Below are positions 31,865 through 41,464 of a DNA stretch of 55,382 nucleotides, piece after piece (position 1 is the first letter of the stretch; every line of letters starts with the position of its first letter). The position numbers were made by a program, and so were the translations under genes. The DNA lies in assembly GCA_017642535.1 (NCBI GenBank), contig JAGCOW010000095.1, forward strand, positions 1-55,382. The letters run 5' to 3'. This stretch comes from Bacteroidales bacterium. GTDB taxonomy: Bacteria > Bacteroidota > Bacteroidia > Bacteroidales > UBA1715. The notes under the pieces were generated by a model. That model was not told the DNA's origin, made no database searches, and saw only the letters and a list, made by a program, of their open reading frames with translations.

Positions 31865-33664
31865 ATGGAAGTTACAAGAATATTCGACCTCCTTGACTAT
31901 TACAAATCACGCTTGCCAGAGGTGCAAGCAATGGAGAATTCAAATTTTAATCCTCAGGTTGCATTAGCCCACAAAGTTGACGGGAAATGGGTCACATACA
32001 CGATCGACGAATATATTGAATATGCCAACAACGTTAGCTACGGTTTGATGGCTCTTGGCCTACAACCGGGCGACAAGATAGGAATCGTGGCGGGAAATCG
32101 TCCAGAATGGAATTTCCTTGATATGGGTGCTATGCAAGCAGGAATTATTCCTATCCCCATTTATCCGACGATTAGTCAGGAGGATTACGCATATATATTG
32201 AATCACGCCGAGGTAAAAATTTTGTTTATCGAGGGTAAGGAATTGCGGAAAAAAATTGAGCCGATTCTTCCCGACCAGAAATTTCTCCAAGAGGTATTCA
32301 CATTTGTTGACCAAAAGAATGAATACCGCTTCTTCCAAAATCTTGTTGATTTAGGTAAGCAAAATGCTCAGCCAGAGAAACTTGCAGAGATAAAAAACGC
32401 CATAAAACCAGAACAGTTAGCCACGATTATCTACACGTCGGGAACGACAGGGAACCCCAAAGGCGTAATGCTTTCGCACAACAATATCGTAAAGCAAGTT
32501 TTGGGAGTTCACGACTTGATGCATGACGACAGCCACACCGCATTGAGTTTCTTGCCGTTGTGCCACGCATACGAACGAATGATGGTTTATACCTATCATT
32601 ATAATTGTTGTTCGATTTATTATTCAAATTTGGCGTTGATAAACGACAATATGAAGGAGATTAAGCCGACGATTATGTGTGTTGTGCCACGTTTATTTGA
32701 AAAAATCTACGACAAATTGTACTCGGCAGGCAAGAAATTGTCGTTCCCCAAGAAACAATTGTATTATTGGGCAATAGACCTTGCAAAAAAATATAAAATC
32801 GACGAAAAGGAACGCACGTGGTGGTATAACGTCCGTTATAAGATAGCCGACAAACTGATTTATTCTCAATTCCGCGAAGCTCTTGGCGCACAACGAATCA
32901 AGGAAGTTGTTTCGGGAGGTTCGGCGTTGCAAGCTCCGTTGTGTGCGTTTTTCCAAGCTATAGGAATGTACGTATTTGAGGGTTATGGTTTGTCGGAGAC
33001 CTCGCCCGTAATTGCCGTGGCAAGTTACGAACCATTTACTCACGAACCAGGAACTGTGGGTCGTCCATTGCCTGGCGTAGAAGTGAAAATAGCCGACAAC
33101 GACGAATTATTGTGTCGTGGTCACAATGTGATGTTGGGTTACTATCGCGACGAGGAAAAAACCAAGGAAGTGATTGACTCCGAAGGATGGTTCCACACAG
33201 GCGACACAGCCATCATAACCGACAAGGGACTTGTGAAAATTACGGGACGTTTGAAGAGTTTGTTCAAAACGTCGTTTGGGAAATATGTCAACCCAGAATT
33301 GATAGAATCTAAATTCTTGAATTCGTCGTTCATCGGCACTATCGTTGTCTGCGGCGAAAATCGCCAATATCCAGTGGCAATCATCGTTCCTGAATTTTCA
33401 GTATTGAAAACTTGGTGCTCTTCGCACAAAGTTCCATACGAGTCTGATAAAGAGGTTATTAAACAACCTGAAGTAATCGCTCGTATTCAGAAGGAAGTGA
33501 AAAAATACAACGAATTTTTTGCCGATTACGAGCAGGTTAAACGTTTCTTCCTTGTTGCTGACGAATGGACGCCGCAAAATGGACTATTGTCGCCAACATT
33601 GAAAGTTAAGCGTAAAGCGATTATGGCAAAATATGCCGACGAGTTGGAAAAATTATTCAATTAG
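31865..33664 (+). CDS. fadD: Long-chain acyl-CoA synthetase (AMP-forming)
   Basis: Activates long-chain fatty acids to acyl-CoA through an acyl-AMP intermediate. The protein is 599 aa. The ATP-binding motif YTSGTTGNPKG is at residues 190-200; FEGYGLSETSP and GWFHTGD are the other core motifs; GLLSPTLKVKRKAI near the C-terminus holds the catalytic lysine region. In Bacteroidales it commonly serves recycling of host or membrane fatty acids. A membrane protein and a DUF1846 protein follow on the same strand. Confidence 0.94.
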   Translation: MEVTRIFDLLDYYKSRLPEVQAMENSNFNPQVALAHKVDGKWVTYTIDEYIEYANNVSYGLMALGLQPGDKIGIVAGNRPEWNFLDMGAMQAGIIPIPIYPTISQEDYAYILNHAEVKILFIEGKELRKKIEPILPDQKFLQEVFTFVDQKNEYRFFQNLVDLGKQNAQPEKLAEIKNAIKPEQLATIIYTSGTTGNPKGVMLSHNNIVKQVLGVHDLMHDDSHTALSFLPLCHAYERMMVYTYHYNCCSIYYSNLALINDNMKEIKPTIMCVVPRLFEKIYDKLYSAGKKLSFPKKQLYYWAIDLAKKYKIDEKERTWWYNVRYKIADKLIYSQFREALGAQRIKEVVSGGSALQAPLCAFFQAIGMYVFEGYGLSETSPVIAVASYEPFTHEPGTVGRPLPGVEVKIADNDELLCRGHNVMLGYYRDEEKTKEVIDSEGWFHTGDTAIITDKGLVKITGRLKSLFKTSFGKYVNPELIESKFLNSSFIGTIVVCGENRQYPVAIIVPEFSVLKTWCSSHKVPYESDKEVIKQPEVIARIQKEVKKYNEFFADYEQVKRFFLVADEWTPQNGLLSPTLKVKRKAIMAKYADELEKLFN

Positions 33665-33684
33665 AACGAGATAAATTATAAACT

Positions 33685-34242
33685 ATGTCAAATCAAATAA
33701 ACCTGAACGGGGTAAAATCTTCTTTTTCATTGCCATTGCAAATCATAACGGCAGTTTTGTTGCTGATGCAGATTTTTTTCTTTGGTATCGTATTATATTT
33801 ATGTCGTAGTTTTCAGATTTCACTCGAAACAATCACGAGCATAAAAGGATGGATAATTCTTGGCGTAACACTCTTTTTTATTGGTTGGAACATATTGGCA
33901 TTGCTTCAACGCAACCGACAAATCAACAAAGCATCGACTACGGAAGAAAAAGAAACAATCTTCAAAGCATCAACTTTAGTACGATTTATGACGATGAACG
34001 TCCTCTCGGTCGTAGCATTAGTGTTCGCATTGATTTGGAAAGACATTTATTTCTTCCTCTTCTTTGCACTTTCATTCGTTTTGCAAATTGCAATGTTTCC
34101 CACAAAATCAAAAATTGCATTGGCAATAGGTTATTCCGCTGAGGAAGGAACGACGAAATCCGAGGATAAAGTAACATCAACGCCTTCGGAGACGGAAATA
34201 AAGGCAGAAACAGAAACTCCCCAACAAAATACGACATTATGA
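33685..34242 (+). CDS. Uncharacterised membrane protein with acidic tail
   Basis: A 185-aa protein with four hydrophobic segments (about 18-38, 50-70, 93-110, 115-132), and a Thr/Ser/Glu-rich C-terminal tail of about 40 residues. I do not recognise a family. The stop overlaps the start of the DUF1846 gene (ATGA), and the gene lies 20 bp after fadD, so the three are likely cotranscribed. Confidence 0.65.
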   Translation: MSNQINLNGVKSSFSLPLQIITAVLLLMQIFFFGIVLYLCRSFQISLETITSIKGWIILGVTLFFIGWNILALLQRNRQINKASTTEEKETIFKASTLVRFMTMNVLSVVALVFALIWKDIYFFLFFALSFVLQIAMFPTKSKIALAIGYSAEEGTTKSEDKVTSTPSETEIKAETETPQQNTTL

Positions 34243-35705
34243 AAATAGGTTTCGACAACGACAAATATCTGAAAATCCAATCGGAGCACATTAAGGAACG
34301 GATTTCCAAGTTTGGTGATAAATTGTATTTGGAATTTGGAGGAAAATTGTTCGACGATTTCCATGCAAGTCGCGTTCTGCCAGGATTTCAGCCCGACAGC
34401 AAGCTCAAAATGTTGATGCAGTTGAGCGACTATGCCGAAATTGTGATAGTGATTAGTGCCGTCGATATTGAAAAGAACAAAGTTCGAAGCGATATAGGAA
34501 TCACTTACGATAACGACGTGCTCCGTCTGAAAGATGAATTCGAAGAACGAGGATTGATGGTTGGTTCCGTGGTTATTACCCATTTTAAGGGTCAGGAAAG
34601 TGCAAAATCGTTCCGCAATCGTTTGAAACGTCTCAACATTAAGACCTACTATCATTATACGATTGAAGGATATCCTTCAAATGTGGCTTTGATTGACTCC
34701 GACGAAGGATTTGGGAAAAACGATTATGTGGAAACAACCCGACCATTGGTAGTCGTTACAGCTCCAGGTCCGGGAAGCGGGAAAATGGCGGTATGTTTGA
34801 GTCAGTTGTATCAAGACAACAAAAAAGGCATTAAAGCGGGATATGCAAAATTTGAGACATTCCCTATCTGGAACTTGCCGCTGAAACATTCGGTAAACAT
34901 TGCTTACGAAGCTGCCACAGCCGACTTGAACGATGTAAATATGATTGACCCGTTCCACTTGGAAGCATACGGAAAAACGACGGTGAACTACAACCGTGAC
35001 ATAGAGATTTTCCCCGTACTTAACGCTATTTTTGAAGGCATTTATGGTGAAAATCCGTACAAATCGCCTACCGACATGGGCGTGAATATGGCTGGAAAGT
35101 GCATTATTGACGATGACGTTTGCACCGAAGCATCAAATCAGGAAATTATCCGTCGTTACTATAAGGCACTCAATAACTTAGTTGATGGGAAAAGCGACGA
35201 AAACGAGGTCAATAAAATTGCGTTGCTGATGCAACAAGCAAAGATTTCCACGACAGACCGAAAAACGACGGTTGCTGCAAAAATCAGAAGCGAAAAAACC
35301 AAAAATCCTGCGGCGGCAATTGAATTACCTGATGGAACAATCATTACGTCAAAGACAAGCGAATTGTTGGGGACGTGTGCTGCTCTTATTTTGAATGTTA
35401 CGAAACACCTTGCCGGAATTGATCATAAAGTGAAACTGATTCCTGCCGAGATGATAGAACCTATTCAGAACATGAAGGTTTCGTACTTGCATGGGAAAAA
35501 TCCTCGTCTGCATACCGACGAAGTCTTGGTAGCTCTTGCTATGCTGAGTCTTCACGACGAAAATTGCAAGAAAGCTTTGGCACAACTGCCAAACCTACGA
35601 GGTTGTCAACTTCACGCAACGGTAATGTTAGGCGAAGTTGACCGTAAGATTTTCAATAAATTAGGTATTGATTTCACTTGCGATCCGTTGAAAAAGAAGA
35701 AATAA
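34239..35705 (+). CDS. DUF1846 family protein
   Basis: A 488-aa cytoplasmic protein of a widely conserved family of unknown function. The opening MKIGFDNDKYLKIQSEHIKE and the glycine-rich loop VVTAPGPGSGKMAVCLSQLY (about 177-195) are characteristic; the latter resembles a nucleotide-binding loop but is not a standard Walker A. Other segments are PIWNLPLKHSVNIAYEAATA and GINMAG-like MGVNMAGKCI. Structural genomics solved a member, but I know of no confirmed reaction. It is translationally coupled to the membrane protein and followed by a strong terminator. Confidence 0.88.
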   Translation: MKIGFDNDKYLKIQSEHIKERISKFGDKLYLEFGGKLFDDFHASRVLPGFQPDSKLKMLMQLSDYAEIVIVISAVDIEKNKVRSDIGITYDNDVLRLKDEFEERGLMVGSVVITHFKGQESAKSFRNRLKRLNIKTYYHYTIEGYPSNVALIDSDEGFGKNDYVETTRPLVVVTAPGPGSGKMAVCLSQLYQDNKKGIKAGYAKFETFPIWNLPLKHSVNIAYEAATADLNDVNMIDPFHLEAYGKTTVNYNRDIEIFPVLNAIFEGIYGENPYKSPTDMGVNMAGKCIIDDDVCTEASNQEIIRRYYKALNNLVDGKSDENEVNKIALLMQQAKISTTDRKTTVAAKIRSEKTKNPAAAIELPDGTIITSKTSELLGTCAALILNVTKHLAGIDHKVKLIPAEMIEPIQNMKVSYLHGKNPRLHTDEVLVALAMLSLHDENCKKALAQLPNLRGCQLHATVMLGEVDRKIFNKLGIDFTCDPLKKKK

Positions 35706-35720
35706 TTCTAATCATAAAAT

Positions 35721-35750
35721 AAAAAAGGGGGCTTTAACACCCCCTTTTTT
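35721..35750. terminator. Bidirectional intrinsic terminator
   Basis: AAAAAAGGGGG, loop CTTTAACA, then CCCCCTTTTTT. It lies 15 bp after the DUF1846 stop and 19 bp from the convergent repeat-protein gene, so it can serve both. Confidence 0.85.
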
Positions 35751-35768
35751 GTATGTTCTTTTCAGAAA

Positions 35769-36383
35769 CTATCTTTTTTGTCCTTTCTTCTTCTTGGCAT
35801 TATTTGCCGCTGAAGTTGAAGTAGGAGTTTTCTGTGTCGTTGTACTTGGACGTGTTGTCGTTGATTTATATGGGCTCTTCTTTACTTCTTCTTCAACTGG
35901 TTCAGGTTCTTTTGCCATAAACGTCTGACGACGAATGGTACTTTCGTCCGATTCGAAAGCATTAACCTGCGAATCCTCAATAGTCAAACTTCCGATAGAG
36001 GAATTTTCAATCAAAAAGTCTTCGATTTTACAATTTCGAATCACAAGATCCGATAATGTCGCGTTTGTCAACGTAAGATATTCGCAAATCACATTTTCAA
36101 TCAAAACATTGGTGATAACCGTTTGTTCAATGGTAATATCAGTTGCTGTAACATTCTGCACCGAAGATTCCACCGTAACGACGTTTGTAATAAGCACGTT
36201 GTCGGGACCATATTTTCCAGCAATCGTATCGGCTACACGTTCAGCGTAGGTTTTTCTTGGTGGTTGTGCCTCACGAGCCGTTTTTGCTGCCGTTGCCTTC
36301 GATTTGGGAGTAGGCGGCTTCGTCTGTGCCTCAACTTGAAATGCGACAAAGGCACAAAGTAATATGACTATAAGTTTTTTCAT
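35769..36383 (-). CDS. Secreted pentapeptide-like beta-helix protein
   Basis: A 204-aa exported protein. The signal peptide is MKKLIVILLCAFVAFQVEA. After a basic Thr/Pro/Lys linker (about 20-50), residues ~65-140 run through repeats of about 10-11 residues of hydrophobic-x-N-x-x (for example ITNVVTVESSV, ITNVLIENVI, LTNATLSDLVI, IENSSIGSLTI). This is like pentapeptide-repeat solenoids, but outside the cytoplasm. A Lys/Thr/Ser-rich tail closes it. Function unknown. ATG 36383 is the start nearest the signal peptide; ATG 36389 is equally possible. A TATTTTTG -7 element lies at 36402-36409. Confidence 0.7.
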   Translation of the reverse strand: MKKLIVILLCAFVAFQVEAQTKPPTPKSKATAAKTAREAQPPRKTYAERVADTIAGKYGPDNVLITNVVTVESSVQNVTATDITIEQTVITNVLIENVICEYLTLTNATLSDLVIRNCKIEDFLIENSSIGSLTIEDSQVNAFESDESTIRRQTFMAKEPEPVEEEVKKSPYKSTTTRPSTTTQKTPTSTSAANNAKKKKGQKR

Positions 36384-36401
36384 TTCCATCTCATTTAATC
36401 G

Positions 36402-36409
36402 CAAAAATA
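36402..36409 (-). promoter_or_regulatory. -7 element for the repeat-protein gene
   Basis: TATTTTTG on the minus strand. Transcription from it would begin near 36395, downstream of a start codon at 36404, which rules that start out. Confidence 0.5.
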
Positions 36410-36470
36410 CGTTTTTTCAAGTTTGTTGGTATATTTTTGATATATTTTTTACAAAAGAATAACCTATGCT

Positions 36471-36502
36471 TTTAGTAGGTTATTAAAATTTATGTATATT
36501 TG
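36471..36502 (+). promoter_or_regulatory. Promoter of pdxK
   Basis: TATATTTG at 36495-36502, with TTTA at 36471-36474 in the -33 position and 20 bp between. The sequence TATATTTGCATCGTC is identical to that of the small RNA promoter at 5554-5568. Confidence 0.65.
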
Positions 36503-36563
36503 CATCGTCAAAACAGATAAAGCGTTGACAATAATTTAAGGTATAACTTGAAAAATAAAAAAA

Positions 36564-37403
36564 ATGAACGAGAAAAAAATACTTACAATTCAGGACATTT
36601 CGTGTGTAGGACAATGTTCCCTAACGGTTGCCCTACCAGTTATTTCGGCTATGGGAATTGAAACGGCAATTTTGCCATCGGCAATTTTGTCAACACATAC
36701 AGGTGGTTTTACAGGTTACACATTTCATGATTTAACCGAAGACCTTCCTGCTATCAAAGAACATTGGAAGAAAGAAAACATCAAGTTTGACGCATTCTAC
36801 ACGGGTTACGTGGGAAGTGTGAAACAATTGGAATACATTTCCGACATTATGGATGAGCTTCGTAAGCCCGACAGCAAAATCATTGTTGACCCGGTTATGG
36901 GCGACAAAGGGAAATTGTATCCTGGTTTTGAGCCAAGTTTTGCAAAAGAAATGGCAAAACTTTGTAAAAAAGCCGACGTTATCGTGCCAAACCTTACCGA
37001 AGCTGCATTTATGCTTGACGAGGAATACATCGAGACAGGTCACACAAAAGAATATATTGAACGTATCTTGAAAAAATTGTTGGGACTTGGTTGTAAGAAT
37101 GCATTGCTTACCGGTGTGAGTCTTGAAGAAGGGAAATTAGGCGTTGCCGCCATCGACGGTGCAACAGGAAAAATAAGTTATTATTTCCGTGACTTATATC
37201 CTGGAATGTTCCACGGCACAGGCGACGTGTTTGCAAGTAGTTTCGCAGGAGCTATGATTTTGGGCAAGACAATAGAACAAGCAGCCAAAATCGCTGTAGA
37301 TTTCACAGTAAACGCTATTGCAAAGACAATTAACGATAAAAATCACTGGTATGGCGTGAAATTTGAGCTTGCCTTGCCAGAATTGATAGAAAGCATTCGA
37401 TAA
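36564..37403 (+). CDS. pdxK: Pyridoxal/pyridoxamine kinase
   Basis: Phosphorylates vitamin B6 vitamers to the cofactor form using ATP. It has 279 aa. The ribokinase-fold motifs are ILTIQDISCVGQCSLTVALP at the start, VVDPVMGD-like IIVDPVMGDKGKLYPG, VPNLTEA, and the anion hole GTGDVFASSFAGA with its catalytic Asp. It is convergent with the GGGP synthase gene, with 4 bp between stops. The 5' untranslated region is about 55 nt. Confidence 0.93.
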   Translation: MNEKKILTIQDISCVGQCSLTVALPVISAMGIETAILPSAILSTHTGGFTGYTFHDLTEDLPAIKEHWKKENIKFDAFYTGYVGSVKQLEYISDIMDELRKPDSKIIVDPVMGDKGKLYPGFEPSFAKEMAKLCKKADVIVPNLTEAAFMLDEEYIETGHTKEYIERILKKLLGLGCKNALLTGVSLEEGKLGVAAIDGATGKISYYFRDLYPGMFHGTGDVFASSFAGAMILGKTIEQAAKIAVDFTVNAIAKTINDKNHWYGVKFELALPELIESIR

Positions 37404-37407
37404 TTTT

Positions 37408-38130
37408 TTATTGAAATTTCTTCACCACAGCCATCATTTCGGAAAGAAGTGTTGGCTGTTTTTCTATTATTGTGCCAATAACGGCTATGTCGGCACCACA
37501 TTCATAAATTTGTTGTAATGTTTCGGGAGTTTTAATGCCTCCACCAACAATTATCGGAATGGAACAAGATTGTTTTACCCGCTTGATTATTTCAGGGTTG
37601 ACAAACGTATTGGCTCCACTGCCACCTTCCAAATATAGAGCTTTTAAACCGAGCATTTCGCCAGCAAGAGCCGTAGCTACGGCAATGTCGGGCTTGTTAT
37701 ACGGAATAGGACGCGTGTTGCTCATATATTCCACAGAAGTGGCTCCTCCACAATCAATCAAGATATAGCCAGTAGGAATGGCTTCAAGTTTGGCATTTTT
37801 AATTACAGGTGCTGACAAGACGTGGTTTCCAATCAGAAATTCGGCATTTCTTCCCGAAATGAGCGACAAAAATAAGATTGCGTCGGCATTAGCACTTACC
37901 TGACTTGCATTGCCAGGGAACAAAATTACCGGACGAGAGAAGTGTTCTTTAATGACTGCTATTGCATGCGATGTGCTTGATGTAACCAAACTTCCACCGA
38001 CGAAGATAAAATCTACGAGTTCTTTCTCGGCGCTTTGAGAAATGTTTCGCAACATGTCATCCGACTGCTTGTCTGGGTCGATAAGCAACGCGAGTTTTTT
38101 CTTGTTTTGAGTAAAAGAATCGTAAATCAT
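37408..38130 (-). CDS. Geranylgeranylglyceryl/heptaprenylglyceryl phosphate synthase
   Basis: TIM-barrel prenyltransferase of the PcrB/GGGPS family that joins a polyprenyl diphosphate to sn-glycerol-1-phosphate. It is central to archaeal lipids and also found in Bacteroidetes, where the product's use is unclear. It has 240 aa. Motifs are LLIDPDKQS-like ALLIDPDKQSDD, FVGGSLVTS, FPGNASQVS, YLEGGSGA and VGGGIKTPETL. It lies 4 bp downstream of the ctpA-type gene and ends the leuS run. Confidence 0.9.
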   Translation of the reverse strand: MIYDSFTQNKKKLALLIDPDKQSDDMLRNISQSAEKELVDFIFVGGSLVTSSTSHAIAVIKEHFSRPVILFPGNASQVSANADAILFLSLISGRNAEFLIGNHVLSAPVIKNAKLEAIPTGYILIDCGGATSVEYMSNTRPIPYNKPDIAVATALAGEMLGLKALYLEGGSGANTFVNPEIIKRVKQSCSIPIIVGGGIKTPETLQQIYECGADIAVIGTIIEKQPTLLSEMMAVVKKFQ

Positions 38131-38134
38131 AGCA

Positions 38135-39712
38135 TTAATTTTTGGTTGAAAGTATTTCTAATGCTTTCTGAATTGTGGTATCATCAGCATTGTAAAATTC
38201 AAAAAAGGCAGTATTTCCGAAAATGTTACGAATAATGTAATAACACATCAGTTTGTCCAATCGTTCCACTTCGGTAGGAGAACACTCAGTCAGAAGTTTT
38301 TTCGTCTCGTTGTCGGTTATTTTTTTACACGATATATTGTTTCTGCAATATTGATAAGCCTCTTCAGTCGAAAGCGACTGCAAACGGTTTCTGTTGTTTT
38401 CGGCAAAAGCGCACGCAAAGTTATAAATATGTCCTTCGGCAGTAATTCGTTTGTAGGCGTTCGACATCAATGTGGTGTCCATCGGAACGAACACATCGGG
38501 CATTATACCACCGCCACCATATACAATTTTTCCCGTTTTGGTGACAAATTTGAGTGAATCAGGGAACGAAATGCTATCGGCGGCACGCATCTCGCCGTGA
38601 TCATATCGGTTGACCAATTCGTGATCATAATCATTTAAACTACCATTGTAGGGCTTTTGAATACAGCGACCACACGGTGTATAGAATTTTTTTGTTGTCA
38701 GTCGCACAACAGAACTGTCACGCAATGGAAAATCCTCGTTAACCACGCCTTTCCCGTAGGAACGACGACCAACAATAGTTCCTCGACCATTGTCTTGCAT
38801 AGCACCTGCAAAAATTTCGCTCGCCGAAGCAGAATATTCGTTTATAAGGACCACAAGATTCAAGTTTCCACACGTTCCAGTGCCCTCAGCAACAAAGTAT
38901 TCGGCTGGCTCGTTTCTTCCTTTAGTAAACACAATTGTATCACCTTGTTGCAAAAATTCCTCGGCAAGGCTAATGGCGGCAAACAGCAATCCACCTCCAT
39001 TTTCTCGTAAATCAATCACGAGATTTTTCATATTCTTACTTTTGAGAAGCGACACGGCCGACAAAAATTCGTCGTGCGTATTTTGAGAAAAGCAATTTAT
39101 GGCAATGTAACCTGTTTGATTATCAAGCATATACGAAGCATCAATACTGGTAATCGGCACTGCACCGCGAGTAATTTCAAACGGAATGATTTTTTGCGTC
39201 CCGTATCGTTTTATACCAACGGTAACTTTCGTTCCCGACGGTCCTTTGAGCAATTTAATTGTTTTTTCATTCGTCATCCCCACTCCAGCCACAAGCGAAT
39301 CGTTCACGGTAATGATTTTGTCGCCCGCCTTGATGTTGAGTTTTTCCGATGGTCCGCCGTGAATCACTTGTACAATGACAATCGTGTCGTTCTGAATGTT
39401 AAACTGCACGCCAATACCTTCGAATGAGCCACGAATCGGGTCGGTCATATCTCGATATTCTTCAGCAGAAATGTAAACAGAATGCGGGTCAAGTTTTTCA
39501 AATAAAGCAGGCAGCATTTCACCACACAAACTATCTATATTGACATCTTCAACATATTCTTTTTTAATAAGTTGCATAACCGATTCCATTTTTGACGGAA
39601 CAGGATTCAAAAACGGAGTGGCATTTTTCTGAAACGCACGTTGTACCCACATTCCACACGCAAACGCGAGTGCAATGAGCAAAGGAAGCAATATGGAAGT
39701 CTTATTGTTCAT
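38135..39712 (-). CDS. ctpA: C-terminal processing peptidase (S41, CtpA-like)
   Basis: Exported serine protease of the Tsp/CtpA family, 525 aa. One N-terminal signal anchor (about 5-24) precedes a PDZ domain (about 80-175). The catalytic core has the nucleophile serine in NEYSASASEIFAGAMQDNG and the lysine in RRSYGKGVV. Such proteases trim C-termini of periplasmic proteins or control cell-wall hydrolases. ATG 39712 is chosen because it fits the signal anchor; it overlaps the dCMP deaminase stop. A start 6 codons upstream is possible. Confidence 0.9.
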   Translation of the reverse strand: MNNKTSILLPLLIALAFACGMWVQRAFQKNATPFLNPVPSKMESVMQLIKKEYVEDVNIDSLCGEMLPALFEKLDPHSVYISAEEYRDMTDPIRGSFEGIGVQFNIQNDTIVIVQVIHGGPSEKLNIKAGDKIITVNDSLVAGVGMTNEKTIKLLKGPSGTKVTVGIKRYGTQKIIPFEITRGAVPITSIDASYMLDNQTGYIAINCFSQNTHDEFLSAVSLLKSKNMKNLVIDLRENGGGLLFAAISLAEEFLQQGDTIVFTKGRNEPAEYFVAEGTGTCGNLNLVVLINEYSASASEIFAGAMQDNGRGTIVGRRSYGKGVVNEDFPLRDSSVVRLTTKKFYTPCGRCIQKPYNGSLNDYDHELVNRYDHGEMRAADSISFPDSLKFVTKTGKIVYGGGGIMPDVFVPMDTTLMSNAYKRITAEGHIYNFACAFAENNRNRLQSLSTEEAYQYCRNNISCKKITDNETKKLLTECSPTEVERLDKLMCYYIIRNIFGNTAFFEFYNADDTTIQKALEILSTKN

Positions 39713-40151
39713 TGATATCAAGTTGCACAACCTCGATATTTGCCCGTTTCAGCAGCTGAATGCCGTCGTCAATGCGATATGGCTCACAGTAAACAACTTT
39801 TTTTATACCAGACTGAATAATCAATTTTGCACATTCAATACAAGGGGACGTAGTAACATACAAAGTCGCTCCATCGCTGTCATTGGCGGACTTTGCCACT
39901 TTTGTGATCGCATTCGCCTCGGCGTGAAGAACATAGGGTTTTGTCTTGCCGTCTTCGTCCTCGCATATATTTTCAAACCCCGACGGAGTACCATTGAAAC
40001 CATCAGAAATTATCATTTTATCTTTTACTATAAGCGCACCCACTTGACGACGAACGCAGTACGAATTTTCTGCCCAAATCTTTGCCATACGCAAATATCG
40101 TTTGTCAAGTTGTATTTGCTTCTCTGCGAGAAATTTATAATCACAAGCCAT
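39702..40151 (-). CDS. Deoxycytidylate deaminase
   Basis: Zinc enzyme that converts dCMP to dUMP for dTTP synthesis; 149 aa from ATG 40151. The zinc site has HAEAN with His76 and Glu78, and TSPCIEC with Cys104 and Cys107. The start segment LDKRYLRMAKIWAENSYCVR is typical of Bacteroidetes ComE/dCMP-deaminase proteins; the similar ComEB in Firmicutes competence loci is the same enzyme. A start 8 codons upstream is less likely. The stop overlaps the ctpA-type gene's start. Confidence 0.93.
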   Translation of the reverse strand: MACDYKFLAEKQIQLDKRYLRMAKIWAENSYCVRRQVGALIVKDKMIISDGFNGTPSGFENICEDEDGKTKPYVLHAEANAITKVAKSANDSDGATLYVTTSPCIECAKLIIQSGIKKVVYCEPYRIDDGIQLLKRANIEVVQLDINEQ

Positions 40152-40189
40152 AGTCGTACATAAAAACGGCGACAATGTACAAAAAAAAA

Positions 40190-41464
40190 TTACTTCATCA
40201 AAGACTCTATCTCTTCGGGATTCATCGGAATGGATTCCATTAAATCAAGATTACCGTTTTCGGTGATTACAAGCGTATCTTCAAGTCGAATGCCGATTTT
40301 ATTTTCCAAATCATAAATACCTGGCTCACAGCTAATAACCATACCCGGGCGTAACACAACATCTTTTTCGCCAACATCGTGTGTATCGAGCCCGATAAAG
40401 TGCGAGATATTGTGCATATAGTATTTGTAATATGCGGGCTTTTCGCCTCTGTTGTATATATCAGATTTACTTATGAGTTTTAGGGAAAGAAGTTCTTCCT
40501 GAATCAACTTGCACGTTTCTTTTTGTGCCGCTTCAATCGTTTTCTCTGGAGCATAAAAATTTCGAATTTCCTTGAAAACGGAATACACGGCATTGTAATA
40601 CATTTTCTGCTTCGTGCTAAACTTTCCACCAACTGGCAACACACGGGTACAATCGCTCGCATAGTTCGCATATTCGGAACCAAAATCCATCAAAAGGAGA
40701 TTGCCATCTTTGAGCTTTTGGTCATTTTTTATGTAATGCAGATAACAGGTGTTTTCACCGTTGGAAATAATGGGACTGAACGCATGTCCTTCGGCTCCGT
40801 TACGAATAAAGCAACTTGTCATAATTGACTCAAGCTCATATTCAAACAATCCTCCTATTGCATGCGGCAAAATCTCAAAAAAAGCTTGCCGAGTTATATC
40901 CGACGCTTTTTTGATAAGTGCAATTTCTTCTGGCTCTTTTACAAGACGGCATTCGGTCATGATTTTATCAAGACTTTGCACATCTTTGTTTTTCCACTTT
41001 TCGGCAAGTTCCTGACCGAAAAGTTTGTCGGGCAACAACAAATCAGTTTTTAGACGAGGATTGTTGTTGAGACCGTAAAAAAGGAAATCGCTTTTTTGCA
41101 CAAGTTCATTCCAAATTTCGTTGAATTGCGAAATAGAGAAGATGTTTTTCATTCCTGAAATTGCTTCTGCCTCAACGTTTTGCAACTTTTTCCCTTCCCA
41201 TTGTTCCAGTTCTGGTTTCGCTTCGAGCAAAAACAGATATTCGTGCTGTTCTCCCGTATTGGAAAGGATTAGGACTGATTTTTCCTGACAAATTCCTGTG
41301 AGATAAAAGAAATCCGAATTTTGACGATACGTATGAAATTCATCCCCGTTTCTTGGCATTTGCGGGTTTGAAAAAACAACTGCCGAACTACTTGTCGGCA
41401 GCAGTTTTAATACCTTATCCCTATTTTTTTCAAATAGTTTGTTCGGAATCTTTGCGTATCTCAT
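40190..41464 (-). CDS. Xaa-Pro aminopeptidase P family protein
   Basis: Metallopeptidase of the M24B family that removes an N-terminal residue before proline; 424 aa from ATG 41464. An N-terminal creatinase-like domain (about 1-155) is followed by the pita-bread catalytic domain. Metal ligands are Asp in LLMDFGSEYANYASDCTR (two Asp), His in HNISHFIGLDTHDVGE, Glu in VISCEPGIYDL and Glu in GIRLEDTLVI. The ATG overlaps the leuS stop (TAATG). An upstream in-frame start would lie inside leuS. Confidence 0.93.
   Translation of the reverse strand: MRYAKIPNKLFEKNRDKVLKLLPTSSSAVVFSNPQMPRNGDEFHTYRQNSDFFYLTGICQEKSVLILSNTGEQHEYLFLLEAKPELEQWEGKKLQNVEAEAISGMKNIFSISQFNEIWNELVQKSDFLFYGLNNNPRLKTDLLLPDKLFGQELAEKWKNKDVQSLDKIMTECRLVKEPEEIALIKKASDITRQAFFEILPHAIGGLFEYELESIMTSCFIRNGAEGHAFSPIISNGENTCYLHYIKNDQKLKDGNLLLMDFGSEYANYASDCTRVLPVGGKFSTKQKMYYNAVYSVFKEIRNFYAPEKTIEAAQKETCKLIQEELLSLKLISKSDIYNRGEKPAYYKYYMHNISHFIGLDTHDVGEKDVVLRPGMVISCEPGIYDLENKIGIRLEDTLVITENGNLDLMESIPMNPEEIESLMK

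Noticed and set aside
34239..35705. DUF1846 protein as an ATPase
   Set aside because: The PGPGSGK loop resembles Walker A but lacks other ATPase motifs, so I do not claim ATP hydrolysis.
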